Source: Paludibaculum fermentans (GTDB taxonomy: Bacteria > Acidobacteriota > Terriglobia > Bryobacterales > Bryobacteraceae). Taken from it: a stretch of 64,000 nucleotides of DNA. Position 1 is the stretch's first letter. Every line of letters starts with the position of its first letter. Made by a program: the position numbers and the translations under genes. Under the pieces are notes generated by a model. The model made no database searches. It was not told where the DNA came from and worked only from the letters and a program-made list of their open reading frames with translations. The stretch spans positions 6,773,501 to 6,837,500 of the forward strand of contig NZ_CP063849.1 of the NCBI RefSeq assembly GCF_015277775.1. The letters run 5' to 3'. This document shows positions 1 through 9,669 of this stretch, one piece after another.

Positions 1-837
1 GGGCAGGGCGGCCAGGAAGTAGATGCGGCGGTACCAGCCTTCGGCATCGAAACACAGGATGAAGGTGAGCAGGTAGAGCGCCAGAGGGAGGATCCACAGG
101 AAGGGAATGGGTGCGAGATCCATGCTCATGTGGCTGGTGAGCGAGAGCAGCAGCATGGAAGGCACGGCGGAGAGGCCGATGGCCATGAAGTAAAGCGAGC
201 GGGTGGGCGGCTGGGGTGCCGGCTCTTCCGGGGCGGCGACCGACTCGGCCACCACGGCGGTGCGGTAGCTGCGCCATCCGGTAAAGATACACAGCACGGC
301 GAAGATGGCGAAGCCGCCGCTCCAGACGTAGGCCTGGTGATGCAGCGTGAGGTTCGGCTCAATCAGCGGAGGATAGCTGAGCAGGGCGAGCATGGAACCA
401 AGGTTGGAGAGAGCGAACAGGCGGTATGGGGTGGCTCCGGGATTGGATTGAACGTACCAGGCCTGGATGAGTGGGCCGGTGGTGGAGAGCAGGAAGTAAG
501 GCAGGCCGATGGTGGCGGCGAGCAACCCGAGGATGCGGAACGTGGGGGCATCCGGAGTAAGCGGCTTCCACGACGCGGAGGGCGTAATGGGAAGCAGTGC
601 GAGGCACACCAGCAGCAGGCTGGCGTGGAGTATCCATTGCTGCTTCGGCTTGAGCCGCTTCACCAGGCCGTGCGAATAGAAATAACCGAGAAGCAACGCC
701 GACTGAAAGAAAAGCAGGCAGGTGGCCCACACGGCGGCGGTGCCCCCAAACCAGGGCAGGATCATTTTGGCGATGATCGGCTGGACCTGAAACAGCAGAA
801 AGGCGCTGAGGAAAATGGTAAGAGCGTAGAAAAGCAT
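1..837 (-). CDS. Multi-pass membrane protein, spermidine-synthase-like family (5' part only)
   Basis: The 279 visible codons are the N-terminus of a gene that runs off the left edge; the ATG at 837-835 is preceded by an in-frame TAG 15 codon positions or fewer upstream, which fixes the start. The product opens with a hydrophobic helix and then QPIIAKMILPWFGGTAAVW, followed by at least six further hydrophobic segments separated by short loops (for example around LLGYFYSHGL and YFLLSTTGPLIQAW). This N-terminal pattern is known from bacterial proteins in which a multi-helix membrane domain is fused to a C-terminal spermidine-synthase-like methyltransferase domain. The catalytic half, if present, lies outside the window, so no reaction can be assigned. 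The frame is not among the obvious long ORFs because its stop is not in view. Confidence 0.7.
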   Translation of the reverse strand, partial: MLFYALTIFLSAFLLFQVQPIIAKMILPWFGGTAAVWATCLLFFQSALLLGYFYSHGLVKRLKPKQQWILHASLLLVCLALLPITPSASWKPLTPDAPTFRILGLLAATIGLPYFLLSTTGPLIQAWYVQSNPGATPYRLFALSNLGSMLALLSYPPLIEPNLTLHHQAYVWSGGFAIFAVLCIFTGWRSYRTAVVAESVAAPEEPAPQPPTRSLYFMAIGLSAVPSMLLLSLTSHMSMDLAPIPFLWILPLALYLLTFILCFDAEGWYRRIYFLAALP

Positions 838-1007
838 TCGGAATGTACGATTCTACGGTATTCGGGCAGCTCTCATGGGCGTATCGGACGATGGCAGTGG
901 GATCGGGCGGGCCGGGTCCGAAGCAGCCGGCGCCCGCAGCGAACCTCAGATCCCTAGAAATTTGATCCGGTTTTGAAGCTGGTGCCGCGTTTACGGTGGG
1001 AGCTCAA

Positions 1008-1937
1008 ATGAAACGCAACATCTGGCTGACGCTTGGATTCGGCGCGCTGATCACGAGCAGCTACGCCTGGGACGGCGCCCTGCTGCGCCTGGGATTGAAG
1101 GATGCGGACATCCAGCGCATCGCCGAGCAGGAGTGCCGCAAGGACTACCTGGGGGAACTGCCCTATGGCACCAGTACGGCCCGCAAGGCACTGAAGGGCA
1201 TGACGGAGGAGGAGCGGGCGCAGGCCGTGCGCGAGGTGGCCGCCGTGGCGAAAGCCCTGGTCCTCTCACCCGCTTTCGAGGCGGCGCACGACGAGTACAT
1301 CAAGAAACGCTACAACGCCGTCAACCATGGCCTGAAGATCCAGAGCCAGGAAGAAAAGATAAAGGCGGCGTCCAAGAACCCCGACGCGATGATGGCGGAC
1401 ATGCAGAGGCAGGTGGGTATCCAGATGGCCAAGTCGTACAGCCAGATGGATGCGGCGAGCCTGAAGCTGATGTTCGACCAGGATCTGGAGAACTGGAAGC
1501 AGAGCGCGGCGGCGACAGGCAGCGACGCCGCGAAATATAAGAAGATCCTGGCGAAGGGAAACTCGTTGAAGGCGCTGCAGCAGAGCAATCCGGAGGAGTT
1601 CCGGAAAGGCTATGCCGTGCTGAAGAGCAGCGAGTTGGGCGGCCCTGACAATTGGGCGGACCTGCAGGCCGGTGGAGACGCCGCGGCCAAGGAAGAGCAG
1701 CAGAAGAACTACAACCAGTACGCGTTGCATCCGGTGCTGAAGAAGAAACTGGCGGAGTTTGTAAAGCTGGCGCGCAGCGTCGACTATGAAGCGCAGACCA
1801 CGACGGCAGGAGTGCGGAAGTTCGTCAAGCCGGACTACGAACGGCGTCCGAACAACTGGAAGCTGCTGTTCCGCGTGGGCAAGGCTCCGTCATTGGCCGC
1901 TGCCCAGGTGGCCGAGCAGATGATGAAGGAACTGTGA
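1008..1937 (+). CDS. Secreted protein of unknown function
   Basis: I do not recognise the family. The product is about 309 residues. The ATG at 1008 is preferred over an in-frame GTG at 996 because it gives a compact signal peptide (MKRNIWLTLGFGALITSSYA, probable cleavage before W) and has a GGTGGGAG-like ribosome site just upstream. The mature part is highly charged and mostly helical in composition, rich in Lys, Ala, Gln and Glu, with no transmembrane segment and no recognisable catalytic motif. It faces the GH127 gene tail to tail with a strong hairpin between them. A periplasmic or exported role is the only thing the sequence supports. Confidence 0.65.
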   Translation: MKRNIWLTLGFGALITSSYAWDGALLRLGLKDADIQRIAEQECRKDYLGELPYGTSTARKALKGMTEEERAQAVREVAAVAKALVLSPAFEAAHDEYIKKRYNAVNHGLKIQSQEEKIKAASKNPDAMMADMQRQVGIQMAKSYSQMDAASLKLMFDQDLENWKQSAAATGSDAAKYKKILAKGNSLKALQQSNPEEFRKGYAVLKSSELGGPDNWADLQAGGDAAAKEEQQKNYNQYALHPVLKKKLAEFVKLARSVDYEAQTTTAGVRKFVKPDYERRPNNWKLLFRVGKAPSLAAAQVAEQMMKEL

Positions 1938-1946
1938 AGTCGCGTG

Positions 1947-1977
1947 GGAGTGGAAGGTCTAGCGGACCTTCCACTCC
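1947..1977. terminator. Hairpin between convergent genes, terminator-like
   Basis: A 13-bp perfect stem (GGAGTGGAAGGTC and its complement) with a 5-base loop lies between the stop of the secreted-protein gene and the last codons of the GH127 gene, whose stop codon is in the loop region. There is no T-tract on either side, so it is not a textbook intrinsic terminator, but its position suits a bidirectional transcript end or 3'-end stabiliser. Confidence 0.45.
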
Positions 1978-4370
1978 TGCAGGCCGGCTGACCAGTTGGG
2001 CTGCAGGGTCACTTCCAGGCGGAGTGCCTGGGTAGTGACGGGCTGGAACGTAATGCGATTGAAAGTGTCCCTGGCGGTCCCGAAGCCGGCCGCGCCTTCC
2101 ACCGGCACCCAGGCATCGCCCTTCTTGTAGAGCAGTCGCCACGAAGCGGGTACGCGCACTTCGCCATGGCCAGTGTCGTCGAACCAGTAGATCTGGCTCT
2201 CCGAGACCGTGGCGGTTTTCTCAAATGCCAGTTCCACCCACTCCGTCGTGCCCTTGGTGGGCCACCAGTCGAAATAGGAGGAGGGATCACTCGAGGATTC
2301 CGGCTGTTCCCCATCGATCATCGTTTTGGGGTCTTTCTTGCCGGAGGTAGTGATCCGGCTTGTGGTGGCTACCGTTGGGTATGGCAAGGGGCGGGCGGCG
2401 GCATCGTTTACGGGCAGCCAGACGGTCATCTGGCCTTTGCCGCGATTGGCCCAGGCAAAGTAAGGGATGGCGGTGAAGGGCTGCGATTTTCTGGTGACGC
2501 GGCCCTGGGCATCGTAGGCGAGGGCTTGGGCGGTGCTGCGGATCACGGTGACTCCGCCCAACAGTTCAGGCTTGAACTCCGCGGCCAGGCTGGCATGGAC
2601 GGGCAGCACCAGATTACGGACGCGGCCTTCGGGGTTGTCGGGCCACTCCGCGGTATAGACGAGAGGACCACGCTGCAACGCGACACGGCCGCGGTCGGCG
2701 GCAACCTGGTCGTTCGCCAGCACGCGGCGAATGGGCATGGGCAGGTTCAGTTCGATGACGTCGCCGGCGCGCCACGTGCGATCGAGCGCGACATAGCCGC
2801 TCACGAGCTTCATGGGGACGGGTTGGCCGTTCACCTTGATGCTGGCGGCGGGCGCGGACGGCTCGGCGAAGCGGTAGAGATCGCTGGGAACGGCTTCCCC
2901 GCGAGCCCAGCCCGGGATCCGCACGTTGACGCTGAAGGCTCCCTGCCTGGCTGGCTCGACCGTGAGTTTCACGGCGCCCTCCCAGGGGTAGCGGGTCTGC
3001 TGGGTAACCTTCACCTTGCCCACTCCCTCCAGGTCGATGCCGGCGCTGCTGGCGGCAAAGAGATTCACATAGAGGGTGGAGCCGTGCTGGGCGTACATGT
3101 AGCCCGGCAGGGAGGCGAGGAAGCGGGTGATGTTGCCGGGACAGCAGGCGCAGCCGAACCACGGGCTGCGGGCGTGCTGGCCGTTGGACTCGAGGGGATT
3201 GGGGTAGAAGAACGTCTTGCCATCGAGCGACACACCGGAGATGAGGCCGTTGTAGAGAGTGCGCTCCATCACATCGATGTACTTGGCATCCGCATGCAGC
3301 AGGAACAGGCGGTGGTTCCAGTAGTCGTTGCCGATGGCCGCGCAGGTCTCGTTATAGGCGCTCATGTTGGGCAGTTCGTAGGCTTTGCCGAACGCCTCGC
3401 CCGCGCCGGTTGCGCCGATGCCGCCCGTGATGTAGAGCTTGCGGGAGACCACGTTTTCCCAGATGCGATCGATCGCCTGGACATAGGCCGTGTCGCCGGT
3501 CATGGCGGCGACGTCGGCCATCCCGGAGTACATGTAGGTGGCGCGCACGGCGTGGCCCACGGCTTCGGTCTGGTCGACGACTTTCACATGCGACTGGTTG
3601 TACTCGCGGCCGCCGCCCTTTTCCGGGCCGGGCCCGCGCGTGTCCAGCAGGAATTTGGCCAGCTTCAGGTATCGCTCCTCGCCGGTGATGCGGTAGAGCT
3701 TGACGAGGCCCATCTCCGTGATCTGGTGGCCGGGCCAGATGGCCTGTTTGCCGGGACCGAAAGTTCGGTCGAGCAGGTCGGCTGTTTTGAGGGCGATGTC
3801 GAGCAGGTTGCGTTTGCCGGTGGCCTGGTAATGGGCGGCGGCGGCTTCATAGAGATGGCCCAGATTGTAGAGTTCGTGGCTGTCGACACCCTCTGATTCC
3901 CAACGGCGCGGGCTGGACCACTTGTGAGGGTGGTCGGGGTTCATGGTCCGTGCGGTATAGAGATAGCCGTCCGGTTCCTGGGCGGCCGCAATGTGTGCGA
4001 TGAGAGTATCGAGATAGGCGTCGAGCTTAGGGTCGGGCTGGACGCTGAGCGCATAGGATGCGCCCTCCAGCACTTTGTAAATGTCGGTGTCGTCGAAAGG
4101 AAAGCCCGGGATCTTATCGCTGAAACCCTGGCCCTGCAGAGCCTTGGCTGCGCGGATGAAGTTCTCCACCCGGTCGGTCTCTTCGCATTTCTCGAAGGCG
4201 AAGGGAATGGTGACGGCGCGGTTGACCTCGATGCGGGGCGCCCAGAAGACGTCGTTGACGTGGACCGCGGTGAAGGGCACCGGCTTGACAGGGTAATCGT
4301 GCTGGGCCGCCACGGGGCAGACGAGCGACAGGACGGCGGGGATGGCGAGGAGAGTCCGGCTGGCTTGCAT
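1959..4370 (-). CDS. Secreted glycoside hydrolase family 127 (beta-L-arabinofuranosidase-like)
   Basis: This 803-residue protein matches the GH127/DUF1680 family, whose characterised member HypBA1 removes beta-L-arabinofuranose using a zinc-bound cysteine nucleophile. A signal peptide (residues 1-22, ending VAA) precedes the (alpha/alpha)6 barrel, which opens with VNDVFWAPR. The expected metal/nucleophile set is present: Glu341 and Cys343 in YNETCAAIGN, and Cys409-Cys410 in FGCACCPGN. After a beta-rich middle, the last ~130 residues (from about 670) look like a galactose-binding-type sandwich ending in GLQEWKVR. Full length and intact, it probably acts in the periplasm or outside on plant or glycoprotein arabinan. 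It is divergent from the sensor kinase gene. Other GH127 specificities cannot be excluded. Confidence 0.9.
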   Translation of the reverse strand: MQASRTLLAIPAVLSLVCPVAAQHDYPVKPVPFTAVHVNDVFWAPRIEVNRAVTIPFAFEKCEETDRVENFIRAAKALQGQGFSDKIPGFPFDDTDIYKVLEGASYALSVQPDPKLDAYLDTLIAHIAAAQEPDGYLYTARTMNPDHPHKWSSPRRWESEGVDSHELYNLGHLYEAAAAHYQATGKRNLLDIALKTADLLDRTFGPGKQAIWPGHQITEMGLVKLYRITGEERYLKLAKFLLDTRGPGPEKGGGREYNQSHVKVVDQTEAVGHAVRATYMYSGMADVAAMTGDTAYVQAIDRIWENVVSRKLYITGGIGATGAGEAFGKAYELPNMSAYNETCAAIGNDYWNHRLFLLHADAKYIDVMERTLYNGLISGVSLDGKTFFYPNPLESNGQHARSPWFGCACCPGNITRFLASLPGYMYAQHGSTLYVNLFAASSAGIDLEGVGKVKVTQQTRYPWEGAVKLTVEPARQGAFSVNVRIPGWARGEAVPSDLYRFAEPSAPAASIKVNGQPVPMKLVSGYVALDRTWRAGDVIELNLPMPIRRVLANDQVAADRGRVALQRGPLVYTAEWPDNPEGRVRNLVLPVHASLAAEFKPELLGGVTVIRSTAQALAYDAQGRVTRKSQPFTAIPYFAWANRGKGQMTVWLPVNDAAARPLPYPTVATTSRITTSGKKDPKTMIDGEQPESSSDPSSYFDWWPTKGTTEWVELAFEKTATVSESQIYWFDDTGHGEVRVPASWRLLYKKGDAWVPVEGAAGFGTARDTFNRITFQPVTTQALRLEVTLQPNWSAGLQEWKVR

Positions 4371-4484
4371 GCGCTTGCATTATGTCATGCGCCAGGACGG
4401 TTCCGAGCCGGAAATGCGCGGCGGACCTGGTTTCCCCTGCATCTGGGCGGGACTGCGTGACCGGTGGATGAGCCCAGTCTATTG

Positions 4485-4514
4485 TTGCCACGCATACACT
4501 GGGCGCAATAGACT
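4485..4514 (+). promoter_or_regulatory. Possible sigma70-like promoter for the sensor kinase
   Basis: TTGCCA at 4485-4490 and TAGACT at 4509-4514 are 18 bases apart and lie about 45 bases before the proposed TTG start of the kinase. It is a weak match found by eye in a 185-base divergent intergenic region. Confidence 0.25.
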
Positions 4515-4555
4515 GTGAGGTTATCGGATTCGACCTGATACAGCTGGCGAAAGCT

Positions 4556-6985
4556 TTGCTTAGTTTTCGCAACACCGCCGGCCTGTGCAGAGGGGCACTT
4601 TGCTGGGGCTCCCGTCGTGCGTCCACAGTGCTGGCGCTCTCTTTCCTGCTGACCTTCGTGGGCTATAGCGCGGAGCGTCCTCCGCTGAAACATGTGCTGT
4701 TCCTGAACTCTTATCACGAGGGCTATGAATGGAGTGATGAGGTGCTGCGCGGAATCCGCTCTGCCGTCGTCGGACAGGCGTTCCAGGTGGAGATCTGGAC
4801 CGAGAACATGGACCGGAAACGGGTATCCGGCGACGGGCCCACGCTGGCCTTCAGGACATTCCTCGCGAGCAAGTACCACGGCCGCAAGCTGGACGCGGTG
4901 GTGGCGTCGGATGACGACGCGATCCAGTTCATGAAGCAGCACGGCACTGATGCGTTCGGGGCGGCTCCCGTGGTGTTCTGCGGCCTGAACGATTGGCCGC
5001 TCGCCGATCAACTGCCCCGCGCGCAGTTCACGGGTGTACTGGAAGATTTCCAGGTGAGTGCGATTCTCGACCTGGCCTTGAAGTTCAACCCAGGTGCGGG
5101 TGCGGTTTGGGTGGTGAGCGACAACTCACCGCTAGGCAACCATCAGAAGTCGGGCTTCGAGCAGATTGCGGCGCAGCGGCCGCGGTTGCGATTCCAGTTT
5201 GTGGATGGAGCCGAACTGACCCTGAATGAGATTGTGTCTCGCATGGGCAAGGTGGACAAGAACGACATCGTCATTCTCACCGCGTTCACTCGTGACAGGA
5301 CGGAGGAATATCTCGAACGCGCGGAGGCACAGCGGCGCATTGCGCAGGCATCGGCGGGTCCCGTTTACAGCCCCTCCATCAGCGCGCTGGGCCAGGGCAT
5401 CGTCGGGGCCAACGATAACGCAGGGTTCGCCCATGGTTTGATTGCCGGCCGGAAGCTGGTCCAGTTGCTCAACGGCACTCCGCCCGATCGCATCCCCATC
5501 GAGAAGCACGCGCGAGAGCGGTATGTCTTCGATTACGCGCAACTGGTCCGATTCGGATTTGAGGACCGTGTTTTGCCGGCCGGCAGCCGGATTCTCAACC
5601 GTCCCGGTTCATTCTATTCGGACAACCGGCGGGCGATCTGGCTCGCGGCCAGCGCCGTGGCGGTGGAAGCCGTGATCATTTTGTTTCTCCTGGTGAACAT
5701 CCGGCGCCGCCGGGCGGCGGAACTGGCGTTGGCGGGCCAGGCGGGCGCGCTCGCCGCGGCGAATGAGGGACTGCACAGCGCCAATGCGGCGCTGCAGGCC
5801 GAGATCGAGGAGCGGGAGAAGGCCGAGGGCCGGGTACAGGCGATCCAGGAGCAGTTCTGGCAGTCGCAGAAGATGGAAGCCGTGGGCCGGCTGGCCGGTG
5901 GCATCGCGCACGATTTCAATAATCTGCTGACGGTGATCAGCGGTTATGGGCGCATGATCCTCGACGGCACGCAGCCGGAGTCGACTCCAGAGTGGGTGGA
6001 GCAGATGGTGAAGGCGGGCGATCGCGCGGCGGCGCTCACCAGCCAGTTGCTGGCCTTCAGTCGCAAAAATCTGATTCAGCCCAGGGCCATCTCGCTGAAC
6101 GAGGTGGTGCGCGACACGCTCAGCATGATGCAGCGGATCCTCGGTGAGGACGTGGCGCTTTCGACGAGCTTGCAGCCGGGGTTGCCCGCCGTGATGGCCG
6201 ACGCGGGACAGGTCAGCCAGGTTCTGCTGAATCTGGCGGCCAATGCGCGGGACGCGATGGCGGCCGGCGGCCGGTTCGAGATCGGGACGTCCGCGGTTGT
6301 GCTGGGGGCCGGCTACGCGCGGGAACACGCGGAGATCGAGCCGGGCCGTTATGTGGAGCTGTCGGTGAGCGATACCGGCATTGGCATGAACGAGGAGACG
6401 CGCCGCCGCATCTTTGAGCCGTTCTTCACGACGAAGCCGGTGGGGCACGGAACCGGGCTCGGGCTGGCCACGGTGTACGGCATGATCAAGCAGGCAGGCG
6501 GGTCCATCTGGGTCTACAGCGAACCCGCTGAGGGCACAACCTTCAAGATTTACCTGCCCGCCCTGGAAACAGGGGCGGAGCCTCTGCCCAGGCCGCAGGC
6601 ACAGGTGGCCGCGCCGTCAGGAAGCGAGGCGATTCTGGTTGTCGAGGACCAGGACGAAGTCCGGTCGTTCATGGTCACCGTGCTGGAAGCGCATGGCTAC
6701 CGTGTCCTGCCCGCCAGCAGCGGCGAAGAGGCGTTGCGGCTGGCAAGCCAACCCCCTGGCCGCATCGATCTGCTGCTGACGGATGTGGTGATGCCCGGCA
6801 TGAACGGGCGCGCTCTGGCGGAGAAGCTGGGCGAGCAGTTGCCCGGCTTGAAGGTCCTGTATACGTCGGGCTACACGGAGGCGGTGATCGTCAGCCGTGG
6901 CGTGCTGGAGCCGAATCTGGCCTATCTGGCGAAACCGTTCGCGCCTGACGACCTTCTGCGGATGGTCCGCCAGGCGCTGGATTGA
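4556..6985 (+). CDS. Hybrid sensor histidine kinase with ABC substrate-binding-like sensor and receiver domain
   Basis: The 809-residue product reads in order: N-terminal hydrophobic leader; periplasmic domain (about 45-340) resembling ABC_sub_bind proteins (LFLNSYHEGYEWSDEVLRGI); a transmembrane helix near 360-385 (VAVEAVIILFLLVNI); a coiled coil; HisKA with the phospho-acceptor His452 in GGIAHDFNNLLTVISGYG; HATPase_c with N and G boxes (DTGIGM, GHGTGLGL); and a C-terminal receiver domain with phospho-acceptor Asp743 in LLLTDVVMPGMNG. It should sense an extracytoplasmic ligand and relay phosphate internally; no separate DNA-binding partner is adjacent. The start is uncertain: TTG at 4556 is the first possible start after an in-frame stop at 4469, without a clear ribosome site. 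Confidence 0.88.
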   Translation: MLSFRNTAGLCRGALCWGSRRASTVLALSFLLTFVGYSAERPPLKHVLFLNSYHEGYEWSDEVLRGIRSAVVGQAFQVEIWTENMDRKRVSGDGPTLAFRTFLASKYHGRKLDAVVASDDDAIQFMKQHGTDAFGAAPVVFCGLNDWPLADQLPRAQFTGVLEDFQVSAILDLALKFNPGAGAVWVVSDNSPLGNHQKSGFEQIAAQRPRLRFQFVDGAELTLNEIVSRMGKVDKNDIVILTAFTRDRTEEYLERAEAQRRIAQASAGPVYSPSISALGQGIVGANDNAGFAHGLIAGRKLVQLLNGTPPDRIPIEKHARERYVFDYAQLVRFGFEDRVLPAGSRILNRPGSFYSDNRRAIWLAASAVAVEAVIILFLLVNIRRRRAAELALAGQAGALAAANEGLHSANAALQAEIEEREKAEGRVQAIQEQFWQSQKMEAVGRLAGGIAHDFNNLLTVISGYGRMILDGTQPESTPEWVEQMVKAGDRAAALTSQLLAFSRKNLIQPRAISLNEVVRDTLSMMQRILGEDVALSTSLQPGLPAVMADAGQVSQVLLNLAANARDAMAAGGRFEIGTSAVVLGAGYAREHAEIEPGRYVELSVSDTGIGMNEETRRRIFEPFFTTKPVGHGTGLGLATVYGMIKQAGGSIWVYSEPAEGTTFKIYLPALETGAEPLPRPQAQVAAPSGSEAILVVEDQDEVRSFMVTVLEAHGYRVLPASSGEEALRLASQPPGRIDLLLTDVVMPGMNGRALAEKLGEQLPGLKVLYTSGYTEAVIVSRGVLEPNLAYLAKPFAPDDLLRMVRQALD

Positions 6986-6994
6986 GGCTGGACG

Positions 6995-9454
6995 CTATTC
7001 GTAACGCAACGCGATGACGGGATCGACACGCGTGGCACGCAAGGCCGGCGACAGGCAGGCCAGCGCGGTAACAGCGAGCAGCAGGACGCTCATGCCGATG
7101 AACGGGAGCGGGTCGAAGGCTCCCACGCCGTAGAGCGATCCACGCAGCAGCCGGCTGAGGATCAATGCGCCCGCGGCGCCGATCCCGACCCCGGACACGC
7201 CCAGAATGAGCCCCTGCCGCAGCACCAGGCGGAGCACGTCGCCCTGCAGCGCGCCCATCGCCATCCGAATGCCGAACTCGTTGGTTCTCTGCGCGACGGA
7301 GTACGCCATCACGCTATAGATGCCGAGGGCTGCCAAACCGAGAGCCACGGCGGAGAAAAGCCCGATCAGCAGCGTCAGGAACCGCGGGCGTGCCTGGGCT
7401 TTCGCCATGACTTCGGTCATCGGCATGACGGCCGAGACGGGCAGCGCCGGATCGAGCTCCTGGATGACCCCGCGCAGCGCGGAGACCATCTGGACCGGGT
7501 CGCCCTGGGTGCGCGCAACCACGGAAGCCGAACGGAAGTTGCCTTCGGTCTGGGGCATCGGGAAGTAGAGTTCCGTGCCGGCCGGCTTATCGAGCCCGGC
7601 GTTCTTCACGTCCGCTACGACGCCCACGATGGTTCTCCAGGGGTCGTCGAAGCCGGGCCGCATGCGCTTGCCGATGGGGCTTTGGCCGGGGTAGTAGATG
7701 CGCGCCAGGGTTTCGTTGATGATCAGCACCGGCTGGCTGGCCGCCCCGTCGCTCTCGTTGAAGAAGCGGCCTTCCACGAGCTGGATGCCGAGGGTGGAGA
7801 AGTAATTCACGCCCACGCCGTTCCAGTAGTCGATGTTCTGGATGGGCCCGCCCTGCTTTTGCACGAAGCCCTCGATCTGCGTATCGTTGGCATTCACCGG
7901 ACGGATGGGCGGCAGGCCATTCACCACGGCTGCATTCAAAACGCCGGGCAGGGTCCGCGTCCGCTGCTCGAGTTTCGCCCAGAAGGCGAGGATGTCGGCG
8001 GGTTGGCGGTAGAGCTCTCGCGGCAGTGCGACGCGCAGCGTCATGACATGCTCGGGCTGGACGCCGCTGCGCACGGTCTGGAGTTTCCAGAAGGCGCTCA
8101 TCATGAGCCCGGCGCCGATAAGCAGCACCAGGGCGAGCGCGATTTCAGAGGTAATCATGAGCCGCCGCAGGAAATGCGCTTCGCGGGTGGCGGTAGTGCG
8201 GCCTCCGGCTGCCTTCAACGTCTCGGCCAGCGGCCTGGGCAGCGATTGGACCAGGGGCGCAAAGCCGAAGAAGATGCCGGTGAAGATGGAGATGCCGATG
8301 GTGAAGGCCAGCACCGTTGGGTCCACCCCGATCTCCGTCGCGCGCGGCAGGCTGGCGCCGGCGGCGGAGAGGATCAGCTTCAGGCAGCCGAATGCAAGGG
8401 CCAGGCCCGCCACTGCCCCGCCCAGCGAGAGCAGGATGCCCTCGACCACGAACTGGCGGATGAGGCCCGCCGTGGAGGCGCCCATCGCCCGGCGCACGGC
8501 AATCTCGCGCTGTCTGGACTCCGCCCGGGCCAGCAACAGGTTGGCGACGTTGCCGCAGGCGATGAGAAGCACGAAACCCACGGCGGCGAACATCGCGAGC
8601 AGGGCGGGTTTGACGCTGCCGGTGACCTCTTCCTGCAATCCGAACATCACCAGGGGGTGGCCCTCGGGGTCGAGCATGTGCTGGTTCGGGGTGGCGCGCT
8701 CCTTTTGGCCGGTGGCCCGGACGTATTGCGCAGCCTCCTGGCGCGCCTGCTCCAGGTTGGTGCCCGCCTTCAGGCGGCCCAGCAGGTTGAAGTTGTGCCC
8801 GCCGCGATTGCCGGGCCGCGCCGGATCGAGCTGCAGCGCGCTCCACATCTCCGCCGGTTCCGTTTCGCCGGGCGGGTACTGGAAGCCTTCGGGCATCACC
8901 CCGATGACGTTCGCCTTCCGGCCGTCCAGCCAGACCTCGCGATGCAGAATATTGGGATCGCTGCCGAACGCCCGGTTCCAGAGTCCGGCGCTGAGGACCA
9001 CGGCCGGGTTGGCTCCGGGGACGTCGTCGGATGGCGTGAGCACGCGTCCCAGCCGAGGCTGCACGCCCAGCGTCTCCATCAGGCCGCCGCTGACGAATCC
9101 GGCCACGATGCGCAGCGGCTCATTGGAGCCGGAGAGGTTCACCCCGCCCAGCCGCCAGGCGTCGATCGACTGCCAGCTTCTGAGGTCGCGCCGCAGCTCC
9201 AGGAACTCCGGACCGGAAGTCCAGAAGCGCCGCAGGCCGCCATTTGGGAACTTGGGGAACTCCGTGTAGATGCGCGCCAGTCCATCGGGGTTCTTGTAGG
9301 CCAACGGGCGTAGAAGGACGGCATTCACCACGCTGAAGATCGCAGTGGTGGCGCCAATTCCGAGCGCCAGGCAGGCGATCGCGGCCAGGGCGAAACCGCG
9401 GCTGCGGGCCAGTGAGCGTACTGCCAGACGAACTTCAGACACGAGGTTGGGCAT
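6995..9454 (-). CDS. ADOP-family ABC transporter permease (MacB/FtsX type)
   Basis: The 819-residue protein starts ALRSLARSRGF-like (VRLAVRSLARSRGFALAAI) and LALGIGATTAIFSVVNAVLL, the signature of acidobacterial duplicated orphan permeases. It has two halves, each with a MacB-type periplasmic core and an FtsX-type membrane domain: helices near 20-45, then 270-410 including the REIAVRRAMGAS loop, and again near 690-810 with RTNEFGIRMAMGA. The family normally pairs with an ATPase, yet none is adjacent, which is usual for ADOP genes. Substrate is unknown; MacB relatives move peptides, lipoproteins or drugs. GGAG lies 7 bases before the ATG. It converges with the kinase gene, with 9 bases between stops. 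Confidence 0.9.
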   Translation of the reverse strand: MPNLVSEVRLAVRSLARSRGFALAAIACLALGIGATTAIFSVVNAVLLRPLAYKNPDGLARIYTEFPKFPNGGLRRFWTSGPEFLELRRDLRSWQSIDAWRLGGVNLSGSNEPLRIVAGFVSGGLMETLGVQPRLGRVLTPSDDVPGANPAVVLSAGLWNRAFGSDPNILHREVWLDGRKANVIGVMPEGFQYPPGETEPAEMWSALQLDPARPGNRGGHNFNLLGRLKAGTNLEQARQEAAQYVRATGQKERATPNQHMLDPEGHPLVMFGLQEEVTGSVKPALLAMFAAVGFVLLIACGNVANLLLARAESRQREIAVRRAMGASTAGLIRQFVVEGILLSLGGAVAGLALAFGCLKLILSAAGASLPRATEIGVDPTVLAFTIGISIFTGIFFGFAPLVQSLPRPLAETLKAAGGRTTATREAHFLRRLMITSEIALALVLLIGAGLMMSAFWKLQTVRSGVQPEHVMTLRVALPRELYRQPADILAFWAKLEQRTRTLPGVLNAAVVNGLPPIRPVNANDTQIEGFVQKQGGPIQNIDYWNGVGVNYFSTLGIQLVEGRFFNESDGAASQPVLIINETLARIYYPGQSPIGKRMRPGFDDPWRTIVGVVADVKNAGLDKPAGTELYFPMPQTEGNFRSASVVARTQGDPVQMVSALRGVIQELDPALPVSAVMPMTEVMAKAQARPRFLTLLIGLFSAVALGLAALGIYSVMAYSVAQRTNEFGIRMAMGALQGDVLRLVLRQGLILGVSGVGIGAAGALILSRLLRGSLYGVGAFDPLPFIGMSVLLLAVTALACLSPALRATRVDPVIALRYE

Positions 9455-9669
9455 AGTGGTTCTCCACTTATATACGAAGGGCCAGTGGCGTCAGGTCGGC
9501 AAACATGTAAAATGTCATCGACCGTGAATCGTTCAATCGCAGCGAGGGTCTGTCGAAAGACCGCAATTTCCAGGCGGTTCGGGACCGCTGCGCCACTGGC
9601 CCGAACGGAAGCCGAAGACCTGAGCCGTGAACGATCGCAAGCAGGACAGCCCGGCAAGGAGCACTCAGT

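Noticed and set aside
130-957. 275-codon plus-strand ORF
   Set aside because: Shadow of the membrane-protein gene on the minus strand, whose multi-helix product is clearly real; the ORF product is low-complexity Gly/Arg/Glu.
2166-3896. 576-codon plus-strand ORF opposite GH127
   Set aside because: Antisense shadow in G+C-rich DNA; the GH127 frame has signal peptide and all catalytic residues.
7682-9313. 543-codon and 408-codon plus-strand ORFs opposite the ADOP permease
   Set aside because: Antisense shadows without recognisable domains; the ADOP frame is unambiguous.
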